This document shows, piece after piece, positions 1 through 9,873 of a DNA stretch of 64,000 nt. The first letter of the stretch is position 1. The number at the start of each line of letters is the position of its first letter. Under the pieces are notes generated by a model. The model saw only the letters and a program-made list of their open reading frames with translations, ran no database searches and was not told the DNA's origin. The position numbers were made by a program, and so were the translations under genes. The stretch lies in assembly GCA_002099365.1 (NCBI GenBank), contig MSED01000001.1, positions 2,294,001 to 2,358,000 of the forward strand. The letters are read 5' to 3'. The stretch is from Phialophora verrucosa. Taxonomy: Eukaryota; Ascomycota; Eurotiomycetes; Chaetothyriales; Herpotrichiellaceae.

Positions 1-31
1 ATGGTTTCCCTGTACAATGTCGCTCATACTG

Positions 32-64
32 TAAGGGAGTTCCCTGTCACGTGCACGCTACCAC
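32..64 (+). repeat. Left terminal inverted repeat of the Fot1-like element
   Basis: 33 bp starting TAAGGGAGTTCCC, an exact reverse complement of 2131-2163. It contains the palindrome CACGTG. The outer TA is probably the target-site duplication, leaving a 31-bp repeat. Confidence 0.95.
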
Positions 65-246
65 GCCATGCACGCCTTGCAGTTCATCATGGCTGTTGCG
101 CAATTATTAATTATTTCGCAACCGCGCATCTAAACAAGCTGTTATTTTGCAATTATGAAGATGAATATATGACCGTCCTCTTAATATAATTCATAACCCT
201 GTAAATGCCTCGGCGGTGCAACGTTCCTCCGCGGCCTCACGGCATG

Positions 247-2070
247 CTAGTTGGCACCCTCCGCCTCTTCATCGCTGTCGGCAACGATAATAACCTCTTC
301 TTTGCGTGCTGGTGCTGTGGTGGAGGTCTTTGGTATACTGTCTCGGCGTTTGAGGCCTTCTTGAAGCTGCTGGTTAGCCTGTTTAGTATATATTATCTCG
401 TGCTTTTAAGCCTACCTTTCGAGGCGCTGCTGGTCTCTCTATTGTCGCCTTTATAACGCCAACCGTTGGTTCTCTTCCTTTTAAAGCTGTTGTTACCGCT
501 TAAGCTCGGCCTTCTGAGCTTACTTTTAGTCTTTTTAGTGTACCTAGTCTTGAAGTTACTGTTAGGCGGACTGAATTTTAGCTGGACTGAAGAATATTGC
601 CTTACCTTTATTAATCTTATTAAGATTATAAAATAAAGGCTTCCCGCGCTATCTCCGCCTCTTTTCCGTATGTATAGTATACTGTAAGCCTTTATTCTCA
701 GCCTTTAGAAGCTATATTTGCACCGACAGCTTCTTAAGTAAGCCTTAAAGCTTTTATGCCTCTAGATTAGGCTATAGGCCTATTAATTATTTAAATAAGC
801 TTTGTACTTACCGTATATTGTCTACGGAGAGAGAGGAGGCTGTTAAATAGCTAGGGGCTCTATATCTTTACTATATTTACTAGTATACCTATTTTAGGTT
901 AAATAGCTATAATCCTATCCTCTCCTAGCTATTTAGTATATTAGTATAGCTTATTACACGGTGCTAGGCGGTCTTAAATAGCCCGAAGAACTCTCTCTTA
1001 CTAATATAGTATAAGCCTTATGTCTTATAAATCTAGATATTAAGCTCTTAAGAGTAATAGTTCGCTAAAGGGCTAAATAGGCTAATATCGAGTAGTTAAA
1101 GGCGATATATCGAATACGGAGGGTATACTGTAATAAGTACTCTATATTATTTACACTAGGTTAAAAACTTTATATTAATATAGCTACTATACCCGTCTAA
1201 GAAGAGAAGGCGATAATTACGCCTATTTCGCGCCTTTACCTTAGTAAATCGGTTAAATACAGTACTTAACTATATATACCCGAATTCGTTATTTATCTAG
1301 CCTGTCGGAGAGGACGTAAAGAAGGCTTTATCCTTCTTAGTGTTAAAGTTATTTAGCTAGCTATTTTAGAGGTTTATTATAAGTATCTAGTAGATAATAG
1401 AAGAGGGTAAATAGCTACCGTCTATATAGATAGTCGTAAGGACTATAATCTACTTATAGTTACTGTCTTAGCCTATATTGAGTAGTTTACTACTGTTAAA
1501 GTAGCTTTTAGTAAAGACTCTCTTAGCCTTTTAAAGAATACTAAGTAAGAAGCCTTTTTTATTTATATTATAGGTATTTTAGGGGAGGATGTTATATTAA
1601 GTAATCTTAGTAGTTACTTATAATATATAAGTGTTAAATAGGTATAATAATAAAGCTTTAACCAGCTTAAAATAAAGGCGATACTACTATATATTATCTA
1701 CCTTTTTACGGTTTAAATCGGCGCTAGCTAAATACCTAAATACTAGTGTATTCTTATTAGTCTAAATAAACTAGTATACCTAGTTCTTTCCGGGCCTTTT
1801 TTAATAGATATCTTATATAAAGTTGCGAACTATTGTATTAGTCGGAGGAATACCTCTCTCGGTAAACTTATTAATATATATAACGAGGTTCTTCTGTTGT
1901 TGTTTAGTGAGTAATAATACAGAGTCGGTATACTCCTGTCGGCTGGAGGTTTCGCCTCTCCAGCGCCGTGAGAGGGTTAAACGTTCGATCCTGTGCTCTT
2001 TAGCTGTTGCTGCAATATTCGGGGCCTCTTGCGATGCTAGATCAGCAATTGCGTCCTCGATTGACCCTAT
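247..2070 (-). pseudogene. Fot1/pogo-like transposase relic
   Basis: Minus-strand translation shows the N-terminal helix-turn-helix of pogo/Fot1 transposases (segments resembling IEDAIADLASQEAPN, ATAKEHRIERLTLSRRWRG and KQQQKNLVIYINKFTERGIPP) between about 2070 and 1830. After that the frame runs into stops. A core segment near 1535-1575 still resembles the first catalytic motif (YNINKKGFLLSIL), with Asn at 1561-1563 where the family has the catalytic Asp. The C-terminus near 247-345 keeps the usual basic then acidic tail (KRRDSIPKTS ... VADSDEEAEGAN) and a TAG stop. The expected start codon reads ATA at 2068-2070. Both the ATG to ATA and Asp to Asn changes are G-to-A on the coding strand, as RIP produces. 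Many internal stops make it a pseudogene. Confidence 0.88.
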
Positions 2071-2130
2071 GGTTGTTAATTAAATAAATTTTGAAGTGGT
2101 GTGTGCGAAATATTCGAATGTGTGTATTGT

Positions 2131-2163
2131 GTGGTAGCGTGCACGTGACAGGGAACTCCCTTA
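2131..2163 (-). repeat. Right terminal inverted repeat of the Fot1-like element
   Basis: Exact reverse complement of 32-64 and unmutated, unlike the interior of the element. Confidence 0.95.
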
Positions 2164-2413
2164 TACCTTAATTATCGCGGAGGCTATTACTATACAGACC
2201 ACCCACCGACCAGCACCAGCCATTCGGCTATCTCATCGTCCTGCGCAACGACTCCAAGCGGGGATATGGCGGGGCTCTCAATCTGCTGCTTCTTGGTACA
2301 AGTAGCCAAAGTCTACTGTGTAGGCATACGCCACGAGTCTACAACAAGCTAGAGTACCGAGTCGCCATGCACACGCCCTCTTGCCACTGTCCAGTCTTCT
2401 TTCCAGGCACGTG

Positions 2414-2989
2414 ATGGCCGGACGAAAGACTTTGCTCCAGTACTGTGTTGAACGATACACCGTGATTATCTCCGAGTCGGAGTTCGAACTTAGGGATTTG
2501 CCTGTTTTCGACAAGTCTTGTATGGACACGGCGCGACAGCCAGCAGGCCCTTCCGGTCGCCTGGACTATCTAGTCGTTACAGACGTACACAGTTCAGTCG
2601 ATCTCCACACTCTGTCTCGAATCGTGTACGGGATGCTGAGCGATCCATTGGATAGAACAAAGGTCATCGAATTGCGAGCAGGCTGTTGCGCAACTCTAGA
2701 AGCAGCTAACCTGAGTCTATTCGGTTACAGTATGGGCCGTAGGAGTTGGATTACTAAAATTTTGATCTCGAACCATCACACAGGTACTTGGCTCCCAGCA
2801 TTCTCCGTCCGGTGCAATGTCAAGAAAAGGGTTCGGTATGAGGATTCTATAGGCCGAGAGCATATCTCATTCTTCAGCTCCTCCAAAGTCCGGTATCGAC
2901 CTGGTCTTACTGGGCCAGCATTCGCAAGAAAGACCTTGCGCGCGAGACACACGGATAGCAGTCTTGTCCTAGATTCGAGAGCACGATAG
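2414..2989 (+). CDS. Orphan ORF, 191 codons, doubtful
   Basis: An ATG-initiated frame of 191 codons without a recognisable domain. Composition is mixed (for example GRLDYLVVTDVHSSVDLHTLS), with no signal peptide or membrane segment. It starts about 250 bp beyond the right end of the transposon, in ordinary GC content, so it is not part of the element. The reverse strand also has long open frames here, so it may be chance. I do not recognise a family and cannot propose a function. Confidence 0.2.
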   Translation: MAGRKTLLQYCVERYTVIISESEFELRDLPVFDKSCMDTARQPAGPSGRLDYLVVTDVHSSVDLHTLSRIVYGMLSDPLDRTKVIELRAGCCATLEAANLSLFGYSMGRRSWITKILISNHHTGTWLPAFSVRCNVKKRVRYEDSIGREHISFFSSSKVRYRPGLTGPAFARKTLRARHTDSSLVLDSRAR

Positions 2990-3480
2990 AGCAAGCCATC
3001 GGAGTTATAGCCATGGCGGTGATCCGAGATGAGCAGGCGACGAAGCCATCTCCCTCTTCCGGTCTTTGTCTTTCGCCAGGATGAACAACCTCGTCGGTCG
3101 TCCATTCGGGAATGGCCCCACCACAGCGCCGCTGAGAGACACGCTAATGTCGCTGCGTCAGCAAGGCTTCAAGCCGAGCTTTTGAAGAGATGCTCCGAGA
3201 CTGATGTCGTCCTGTACGGGAGTGTACCCTAGCCGAAACTGAGAAGTCGCATGTCGGCCCGCCGTGTAGAGGCAAGTCCGGCCGTTAGCATGAACTCAGC
3301 ATTCCGCATGCGTGGCTCTAAGTTGAAGGGTTGAGGATCTCCTGGGGCCACGGATGTGCTGGTCCTTGTGGGAATTTGACCGCTGAGACGATGGGACGGC
3401 TAGTTGGCAGGCGACAAGCCTTCCCCATGCGGCACTGACAGAGGGTGGCCGTGGCGGACTTTCTGCTGGGGTCTCGGTAT
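2990..3480. other. Intergenic, no supported gene
   Basis: About 490 bp between the orphan ORF and the GNAT gene stop. Short overlapping open frames on both strands show no family resemblance. It probably holds the 3' UTR of the GNAT gene. Confidence 0.5.
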
Positions 3481-4164
3481 TTACGGCTTTGGTTGCGGTT
3501 CTCTAACCATACAGAACAGATCACAGACGTCGCCTCCCTCCTCGCAGACCATCTTCCGGGCTAGGCGAAACCCCATCTTCTCATAGATGGCGATGTTCGG
3601 CTTCTCTTTGGATGATTCGAGGTAGCACTTGCGCTGCTCCTGATCGGCCCTCTTGGTCACTATCTCAAACAGCTGGCGGCCGATTCCTTTGCCCTGAATG
3701 CCAGGCCTGACAGTGACGATGTTGCAGAAGTAGTACCCGTGAGGATCCGTCCAGATTTCTGACTGAGCAACGGCCTGTTCGCGCTTCCAGATCCAGTATC
3801 GATTCGTCCTCAATCCACCACGCCCCCCGTACCAGAGAAGGTTCAATCCCTGCTTGAACCAGAGGACATAGTCGTCGATCCACTCAGACCACGTTTGTTT
3901 CTGGTCAAGAGGCCTGGGCTTCATCCACATGCTAACTCCGAGCACCTTGCCATCCTTGTCCTCGGGGTCTTTCGCGACATAGAACAAGGCATTGCGCATC
4001 CCCCACTCGCACTTGGCCTTGAGACTGTCGAAGTTTCGCTTCCTGTTGAACTTGGATGCGTCAAATGCCCACAGATGATACGGGTCGTCTGCAAATGCTT
4101 GCTGAATGCATTCGACCGTCGAAGGGATATCACCCGCGGTTATCGGTTTGATCTCGATCGCCAT
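3481..4164 (-). CDS. GNAT-family N-acetyltransferase
   Basis: A single-exon gene of 227 residues. The acetyl-CoA binding motif A lies at about residues 148-168: a beta strand (CNIVTV) followed by RPGIQGKGIGRQLFE, with the Q-x-x-G-x-G pyrophosphate loop at 157-162. A C-terminal IYEKMGFR segment (193-200) is the typical motif B. The N-terminal ITAGDIPSTVECIQQAF fits the first GNAT helix. Length suits the small fungal GNAT proteins usually annotated as 'acetyltransferase, GNAT family'. The substrate cannot be deduced; these proteins transfer acetyl from acetyl-CoA to an amine. The ATG at 4164 gives the complete domain. It is divergently arranged with the Kre9-like gene at 4822, about 660 bp away. 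Confidence 0.9.
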   Translation of the reverse strand: MAIEIKPITAGDIPSTVECIQQAFADDPYHLWAFDASKFNRKRNFDSLKAKCEWGMRNALFYVAKDPEDKDGKVLGVSMWMKPRPLDQKQTWSEWIDDYVLWFKQGLNLLWYGGRGGLRTNRYWIWKREQAVAQSEIWTDPHGYYFCNIVTVRPGIQGKGIGRQLFEIVTKRADQEQRKCYLESSKEKPNIAIYEKMGFRLARKMVCEEGGDVCDLFCMVREPQPKP

Positions 4165-4821
4165 ATTCGGAGTTTTGAGGCTGGAGCTTTTTTCTGTCTA
4201 TTAGCAGAGACCACAGTCATCGGAGTGAGCTGCGTTGAGTCTGTTGTCTGCAGGAATGGTAACTGGGAGATGCTACAAAGGTCCCAGGGGAATCTTTGAA
4301 AGGAGCCGATTGCCAGGAAACCCAGATCGGGAGAAAAGAGTGTCAGATAAAAGATTGATAGATAAGCGAGCTTCTCCGTACTGGAGCTGCAGGCAGAGTT
4401 GTGGCCCTCGCTCGAACCTTGGCATCGAGCCTCCAAACTCAACGGTCGAAGCACTCACTGCTCTTCTGCAATGTAGCACTTCTTCCCACCTCGCCCGACA
4501 ATGTTGATGCTCAGGCGCGATTGTGCTGTTGTTGTTCCAAGGGTCTCTTCCCTAGCTCGTGCAAGCGAGCATGCCGTGTCTGCGACCCAGTCGCTTCCGC
4601 TTCCCTGGTCGTGAGGGGCATGCCTCGTATTGACATGGTCGAAGCATCGTTCTCGACTCGGCTGAACCGAATCAATCAGCCAAGCCAAGGAAATGGCTTC
4701 TAATGAACCTGTTCGGGAAACGAGCTGGGGAAGTTCTGTCGAAAGCCCCAGCTGAACTCAACTGAAGTCGGCTTGATTGCTTTCGATTTCGATTCTCTCT
4801 CCAGCGATTCTATTTACCAGC
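4165..4821. promoter_or_regulatory. Divergent intergenic region (GNAT / Kre9-like gene)
   Basis: About 660 bp between two divergent starts must hold both promoters. I see no gene and no specific regulatory site I would defend. Just before the plus-strand gene there is an upstream open stretch beginning about 4777 in frame with the signal peptide, but it lacks an ATG before 4822. Confidence 0.5.
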
Positions 4822-5813
4822 ATGGCTTGCCAATTGTTCTTTCTGCACATTTTCCTTGCCTTTGCCCAATGGAGCTTCGCCATCGTCGTAACCGTACCTA
4901 CAGACGGCGCAACTTACAATTCCAGTCCAGGTCCGAGGGTGATCGAGTGGCAACAAGAACCGTGAGCTCGTGGGCTTTTTTCATCTCGGTGCTTTGAGAC
5001 TGACCTCCGCGGCGTTCTGTAGTGGCGACCCCTCCGAGTGCGACATCTGGCTCCAGAAGGAAGGCGGCAATTCCACCTATTTCGCCCACGTCCCAGTCCC
5101 TTCCTGTCGCTACGACTTCTCCTCATGGCCGACATCTCTGCAGCCGAACGGTTCGCGGTCCTTAGACACGTACGCAACGCCGGTCCAACCCTACTCCCTT
5201 TCCAGGAAACGATTGCATCCGATCCGGTCTCGGGGTTTGACAAATGTCACAGGGGAGAATACTGCTTCGTCTTCACCACCACCGACTCGCCTTCTGAACA
5301 GGGGCAATATCTTACCGAATCGGCGCATTTTCTGATAAAAGAAGGGCAGCGTGCCCAGGTATGGATGGCATGTTCCCGATGACGATTCCGGAGCAGTGTT
5401 GATTACAGCAGGGCCTCTCTACGGGCGCCAAAGCGGGCATTGGCATCAGTGTTGGGGTGGTCGGACTGGCCTTTATCGCCCTGTGCTACCATATGTTCAG
5501 GCGAGAAGGACGGAGGTACAAGAGGGCCGCGCCTACCCAAACACCATTCTCCAAGCCGGAGTTGGACGGCAAACAGGTAGCTAAGGACGCATACCCGACA
5601 GCGCAATCCGAGCTCTCAGGGGTATTAATGGAGAAAGACTCGCCCTCCGAGCTCACTGCAGGGGTATTAATGGAGAAAAACCCGCCCTCCGAGCTCACTG
5701 CAGGTGACCCTATTTTGCACGAACTGCCAGGCAGTACCCATCAGCCGTATGAAGCTGAAGGTGATCACACTGGACAGGCCTTGGCACGGTCGGGCGAGAC
5801 TTCGACGGGATGA
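4822..5813 (+). CDS. Secreted/membrane protein with Kre9/Knh1-type N-terminal Ig-like domain
   Basis: Exons 4822-4961, 5023-5169, 5253-5358 and 5409-5813 give a 265-residue protein. Introns are 61, 83 and 50 nt with GT-AG ends, and the frame is kept at each join. Residues 1-20 are a signal peptide (MACQLFFLHIFLAFAQWSFA). Next comes a beta-sandwich domain like the N-terminus of Kre9/Knh1 and fungal Ser/Thr-rich GPI proteins (VTVPTDGATYNSSPGPRVIEWQQ, later EYCFVFTTTDSPS and ESAHFLI). A transmembrane helix (GIGISVGVVGLAFIALCYHMF) and a basic-rich cytosolic tail follow. The tail contains a 14-residue tandem repeat. So it is a type I membrane protein rather than a GPI protein. A role in cell-wall glucan assembly or sensing is inferred from the domain only. 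The second intron choice is the least certain. Confidence 0.72.
5619..5702 (+). repeat. 42-bp tandem duplication inside the Kre9-like gene
   Basis: Two copies (5619-5660 and 5661-5702) differ by only a few bases around the middle. Each encodes GVLMEK(D/N)(S/P)PSELTA in the cytosolic tail. The unit length is a multiple of three, so copy number can change without a frameshift. A partial third copy (SELSG) precedes the first. Confidence 0.95.
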
Positions 5814-7444
5814 GGGTGATTGATATTGCGCAGCAGCAGCAGAAGATGAACAGAGCCAACCCCATTGACCACGAACTGAGCGAAGTATTGCAGGTAAAAC
5901 GAACGCTGCGTTCTATAGCCAGCGACTCTGTTCAGCTTCCTCCCCATATGTGGGTCCTAAAGCAGGAAACCAGAGATTCCACAGACGATACTGTCCGGTA
6001 TCGAAGGGATCCGAAGTGACTGGCTTGAGAAGACATGGCCGGCCATCGAGGTTAAACCGCTCAGTTGCCTTTAGAAGGTTGTGCTCGGGATCCGAATCGA
6101 CGACGGCGTCTCTGCGAGAAATGAAGCCGCCAGATTCCTATCGGCGTCGAGACAAAATACGTCCCGGACAGCGGAAAGGGTCGGCTGAGCTGTCCAAGTC
6201 TTCGCCGCACGCGGGACCTTTCTGAGAGCAACCAACATCCATTCCTGCTGCTGGCGGAAGGTATTCTGCGATCGAAAGGGAACCACAATCTCTGATCACC
6301 GCAGAGTTCTGGCCCACATCTTTGTGCCGGACAAACCAGTACTTCCCGGAACCAACAAGCCCACAAACCTAGCATATGTACATGACCATGTCGCGTGGGG
6401 AGGGAACTCGCCGCCTCTCGCCTCGTGGAGCTGATCAGACATAATAGTAACAGGCCGATCACACTGCACCGCTTCCCAAGTTTCTACGGAGTCGCTCTAT
6501 ACGAGAGGCCCCCCCTTCTATCGCATAATACCCCGTACCACCTGCGAGTAGGATGCACGAGGCCTCTCTATTACGAGTATTGGACACGTAGGTTCTCTCT
6601 CTCTGCTGGTCACCGCGGGCAAAACCCCACGACGTACACAGGATAGGCGCAACAGCTTGTTGGCCTTTGGCAGTTGGAATTGATGGCCTGCTACAGCTGC
6701 ACTTACTTACTCCCCTGTACCGTCCCCGCCCGTACCTGTTGCGGCTCTCTCGGAGCTGGAGAGGCGTGGATGAAGTGCGGACCGAGGGATCGACTTCGGA
6801 TAGTGATAGTGATAGTCGATGGACCCCAGTCACGATACTCTTATTTGAACGTGCTGGTTTGAGACGCGATGATCTTTATTGCGGCTACCTCTGCGTCGTA
6901 CTTCTGCTTCTACCTTCTCGTCTTACTCGATCTCTTTCTTCTGCCGCCCGACTTCTTTCTCTACCGCCGACTTCTTTCTCTACCGCCGACTTCTTTCTCT
7001 ACCGCCGACTTCTTTCTCTACCGCCGACTTCTTTCTCTACCGCCGACTTCTTTCTTCTACTGCCCACCTCTTTCTTCTGCCGCCGACCTCTACCGCTGTT
7101 GTGTTCAGAATACAATAGGCACGCACCGATGATAAAAGTAGTGCATAAGTCAAGGTAAACCTCCCCAGCTCGGTCTTCGGCTTCGGTCTCGCTTGGTGCA
7201 CTAAGCACGAAGGGCCCCTTGTGGACTATGTACGCAGGACTACGTATCCTCCACTTGTACGCCACAGAAGATACCACGTAGGTTCCAATGGTGGGACCAA
7301 TTCAACACTGAAGCACAGCTCCCTTGTACCTCGACCTCAGGCAGAGACTACAGTAGTTTGAGTCTTGGTCATGGGTGTCGCCGGCGACCGGCGTCGGACA
7401 GACATTACACTTCACTTGATCTGAAGTCTTCCGGGGGCTTTGGG
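5814..7444. other. Intergenic with pyrimidine-rich tract and minisatellite
   Basis: About 1.6 kb between the Kre9-like gene and the thioesterase stop. Open frames here are short or made of repeat translation (Ser/Leu/Pro-rich), with no family resemblance. A pyrimidine-rich tract at about 6900-7100 contains the 19-bp minisatellite listed separately. Confidence 0.6.
6961..7055 (+). repeat. 19-bp minisatellite, five perfect copies
   Basis: The unit CTACCGCCGACTTCTTTCT is repeated five times without a mismatch at 6961-7055. Degenerate units flank it on both sides (about 6934-6960 and 7056-7100). It lies between two convergent genes. The strand is polypyrimidine-biased. Confidence 0.97.
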
Positions 7445-8719
7445 CTACAGCTTGCTCCCCTGTTTCTTGTCGTGGTTGGCGTCTCTGTGCGTGTCCTCTT
7501 CCTTGATCTTCTCGACCAGGTGCGCTGGAAATCGAAGCATGCCATCTTGTATCGTGGTGGCGATGATCCTTCCGGTGTGGTAATTCCACAGCAAGCTATT
7601 GTGGCAGCCTCGGTTGTCGCCGCCGTTGCTGGTCCACGACTCTTGAACGAACCATTTCGACGTCCCATCCTGGTCGACCATGACAAGGTGATCGGCAGGG
7701 ACGTGAAAGATGACGGTGTGAGACAACGAAGCCATTGTCGTGCGAATGGTCTCGTAGCCGAGGGCGCGTTGGATCAGAAAGAGAGAGTTCTTGTCCGAGG
7801 CATACAGGTGGGCTGCCGCTTGTAGGTTCAAGTCACTTGCGGCTTCTGCCCTGCTAGCAGCGTCGTCGTCTTGAATGATCCGGTAAAAGAGAAGTTGACG
7901 ATATCGAGCTGTGCCTTCGCCGTCCGGGCCACCTCCCGGTTGGATTTTGCCATTGTACTTGGCCATGTCGACCTTCCTCGTCTCGACCCCGGGAAAGGCA
8001 GCTGCGTCGCGGCTCCAGAGTGCTTGCTCCTCTTGCTCCCACCACAGAGCATCTGCTCCAGGGGCCAAGGGGTGGTCCTGGGGTTCCAGGCCTTCCAGGA
8101 CGGCTGCGTACTTTGCCTTGAGATGGGGCTGGGCCACGTTCTGATACTCGAACCCGGCCCATTTCTTGCTACCCTGCTCGGACCTCTTGAAAGAGACCAT
8201 GGCTGAGAAACAGGGTGTGGTGCCCTGCGCGGCTGCCTCGGAGTGTTGGTAAACGTCCACGCCCCGCAAGCAGTACATTCCGCCGTCTCGGATCCTCCGT
8301 ATGCGATACACGTACGGAATGTCGATGGCACCGGGAAGGAGGAAATACCCTGTCACTTGCTGTATCCAAGATGTCTGTCAGTGCTTTTCCGGTGTCGAAT
8401 TCTACACGAGGGGGGGGAGGCCAGCGTAACACACATGGACAACCAGCCCTTTCTCCACGGTTTTACTTGCGGCATAGACAGCCTGAGCGTAGACGTGTCC
8501 GCCAAACGCTCGCTTGAACGGTGCCGGCGGCCAAGCGGGCGTCAGCGACTCATACACATTGTCCCCCGTCTGCTTGAGAGCCATCAGAAGCCTCCATGAA
8601 ATGGGCTTCTTGCCGGTGAGCACCTCGAACCTGGTCGTCATGGCGGCTAAAGCTCTTCTCAACGGCCGACGAACAGTTGGACACGTATTCACCGACAGGA
8701 GACGGGGCGATACAAGCAT
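7445..8719 (-). CDS. Acyl-CoA thioesterase II (TesB-like), peroxisomal SKL tail
   Basis: Exon 1 is 8719-8435 and exon 2 8359-7445, with a 75-nt intron; the product is 399 residues. The double hot-dog TesB family is recognised from FKRAFGGHVYAQAVYAASKTVEKGLVVH joined across the intron to TGYFLLPGAIDIPYVYRIRRIRDGG, and from the C-terminal half with RTTMASLSHTVIFHVP and WTSNGGDNRGCHNSLLWN. It hydrolyses acyl-CoA to free acid and CoA. The last residues are GSKL, a canonical type-1 peroxisomal signal. An alternative ATG at 8641 (MTTRFEVL) starts right at the conserved domain. The extra 26 residues from 8719 are Arg-rich with no acidic residue, like a mitochondrial presequence. The start choice is therefore open. 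It is divergent from the CsbD-like gene. Confidence 0.9.
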
Positions 8720-9120
8720 AGGATCATGATACCCGAAAGACTCGTAACAGCTCGTGAAAGCTCCATCCTCGACAATGTCTTGGGAGTGGACAAGGAGCGG
8801 GATCGAAGAAAGAGAATGGACAGCCTCGGTTCTTGCCGTATTGAGCTCATCCCAAAACCTGGGGCGTTCGGGTATGACTTCCGAATCACGTGCTGATAAG
8901 GACCCCCATCTAACGATAAGCTCGATTCCCAGACAAAGGGGGGTGTGACATCATCGGTCTTGGTTGATCGATGAGCATCCGTCATCGATGAACTGCGCTT
9001 TTAATTGAGCTACTCGTGTACCTTGTTACAGCTTTCGCTCTTTCATTTCCTCTTAGTAAGCTAGGGGCCAACTCTGCAGCAACTAGTAACACTACCGTTG
9101 AAACATAACTGTGAGGAAAA
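8720..9120. promoter_or_regulatory. Divergent promoter region (thioesterase / CsbD-like)
   Basis: About 400 bp between divergent start codons. No gene is seen; it must contain both promoters. No specific operator motif is recognised. Confidence 0.5.
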
Positions 9121-9482
9121 ATGGCATCGAACCAGTCTTCAGACTCTCAACCCTCCATGGTCGGTGGTCACGTCAAGGTGAACGAATACCCACAACGTTA
9201 CGGAGAACTGAGCGTGTCTTACTGAAATCTACCCAATAGTACGTCCAGGGTGCTGTCTCGTCCACGCTCGGGTACGAATCCGGAGAACAGACCAAGGCCG
9301 ACGCCGTCCAGCAGATGAAGGACGCTAAAGCACAATCCGACGGACAGCCGACGCAGTCATCAATATTGGGTACAGTGGAGAATGCCGCAGGAAAACTCAC
9401 CGGGTGCGAAGGGATGGCTCAAGAAGGGCAGCAGAGAATCCCGAATAAGCGAGGCATTGAAGAGCAGAGCGGCACCGGTTGA
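9121..9482 (+). CDS. Small CsbD-like / cruciform-DNA-recognition (Hmp1-like) protein
   Basis: Exons 9121-9177 and 9240-9482 (62-nt intron with CTGA branch region) encode 99 residues. MVGGHVKYVQGAVSSTLGYESGEQTKADAVQQMKDAK and ILGTVENAAGKLTGCEGMAQEG match the fungal family annotated as 'mismatched base pair and cruciform DNA recognition protein' or CsbD-like. These are short, hydrophilic, helical proteins with a VKGA/AGKLTGCEGM pattern. They are often stress-induced, and the DNA-recognition label rests on the Ustilago Hmp1 work. The function here is inferred from family only. The frame is exact over the splice junction, and the stop is TGA at 9480-9482. Confidence 0.82.
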
Positions 9483-9873
9483 AATGTGCATGCGAGGTAG
9501 TTTCGGGCGATAGAGATACGGTGATGGGTCTTAAGTGCGGTATGCCAACGTCGCAAGTGTGACGCGTAGACAGGAGATGTCTGTAGGCGTCCCTTCCAAG
9601 TCTGAACCTGAGGAGCGAGGACTTCCAAACTCAAGGGTGTGTCGACCACAAGTTCGGATCGAACGATTTCCTCTGCTCCGCTTGGTGGACAGATGCTTGT
9701 TCCAATGGGCAACATCCAATCTTCTATGCGTATGTCGGTTGCCAAACTTGCCCTTGTAATCCAGTATTGAAGGGTTGGGTATCATGACAACCCCCATGCT
9801 TGAGGTCATCATTCTTAGTTTCGTCTTCGTCTCGTGAGCGCTTCTCTGCCACGTGAAGGAGCCGTCCAAATTA
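9483..9873. other. Convergent intergenic region
   Basis: About 390 bp between the stops of the CsbD-like gene and the alpha/beta hydrolase, holding the 3' ends of both. A single ACGCGT occurs at 9562-9567, but downstream of both genes, so it is unlikely to be functional. Confidence 0.5.

Larger units (their letters stand above)
32..2163 (-). mobile_element. Fot1/pogo-type DNA transposon, RIP-decayed, complete ends
   Basis: Perfect 33-bp inverted repeats lie at 32-64 and 2131-2163. Their outermost bases read TA on both sides, which fits the TA target-site duplication of Tc1/mariner-pogo elements, so the element proper is about 34-2161. The length (about 2.1 kb) and single transposase on the minus strand match the fungal Fot1 family. 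The interior, especially about 780-1830, is strongly AT-rich, full of TpA and nearly devoid of CpA/TpG, the signature of repeat-induced point mutation. The repeats and the outer few hundred bases are much less mutated. The element cannot encode an active transposase but its ends are intact. Confidence 0.93.

Noticed and set aside
6667..7158. Leu/Ser-rich ORFs over the minisatellite
   Set aside because: Translation of a tandem repeat in all three frames; no independent sign of coding.
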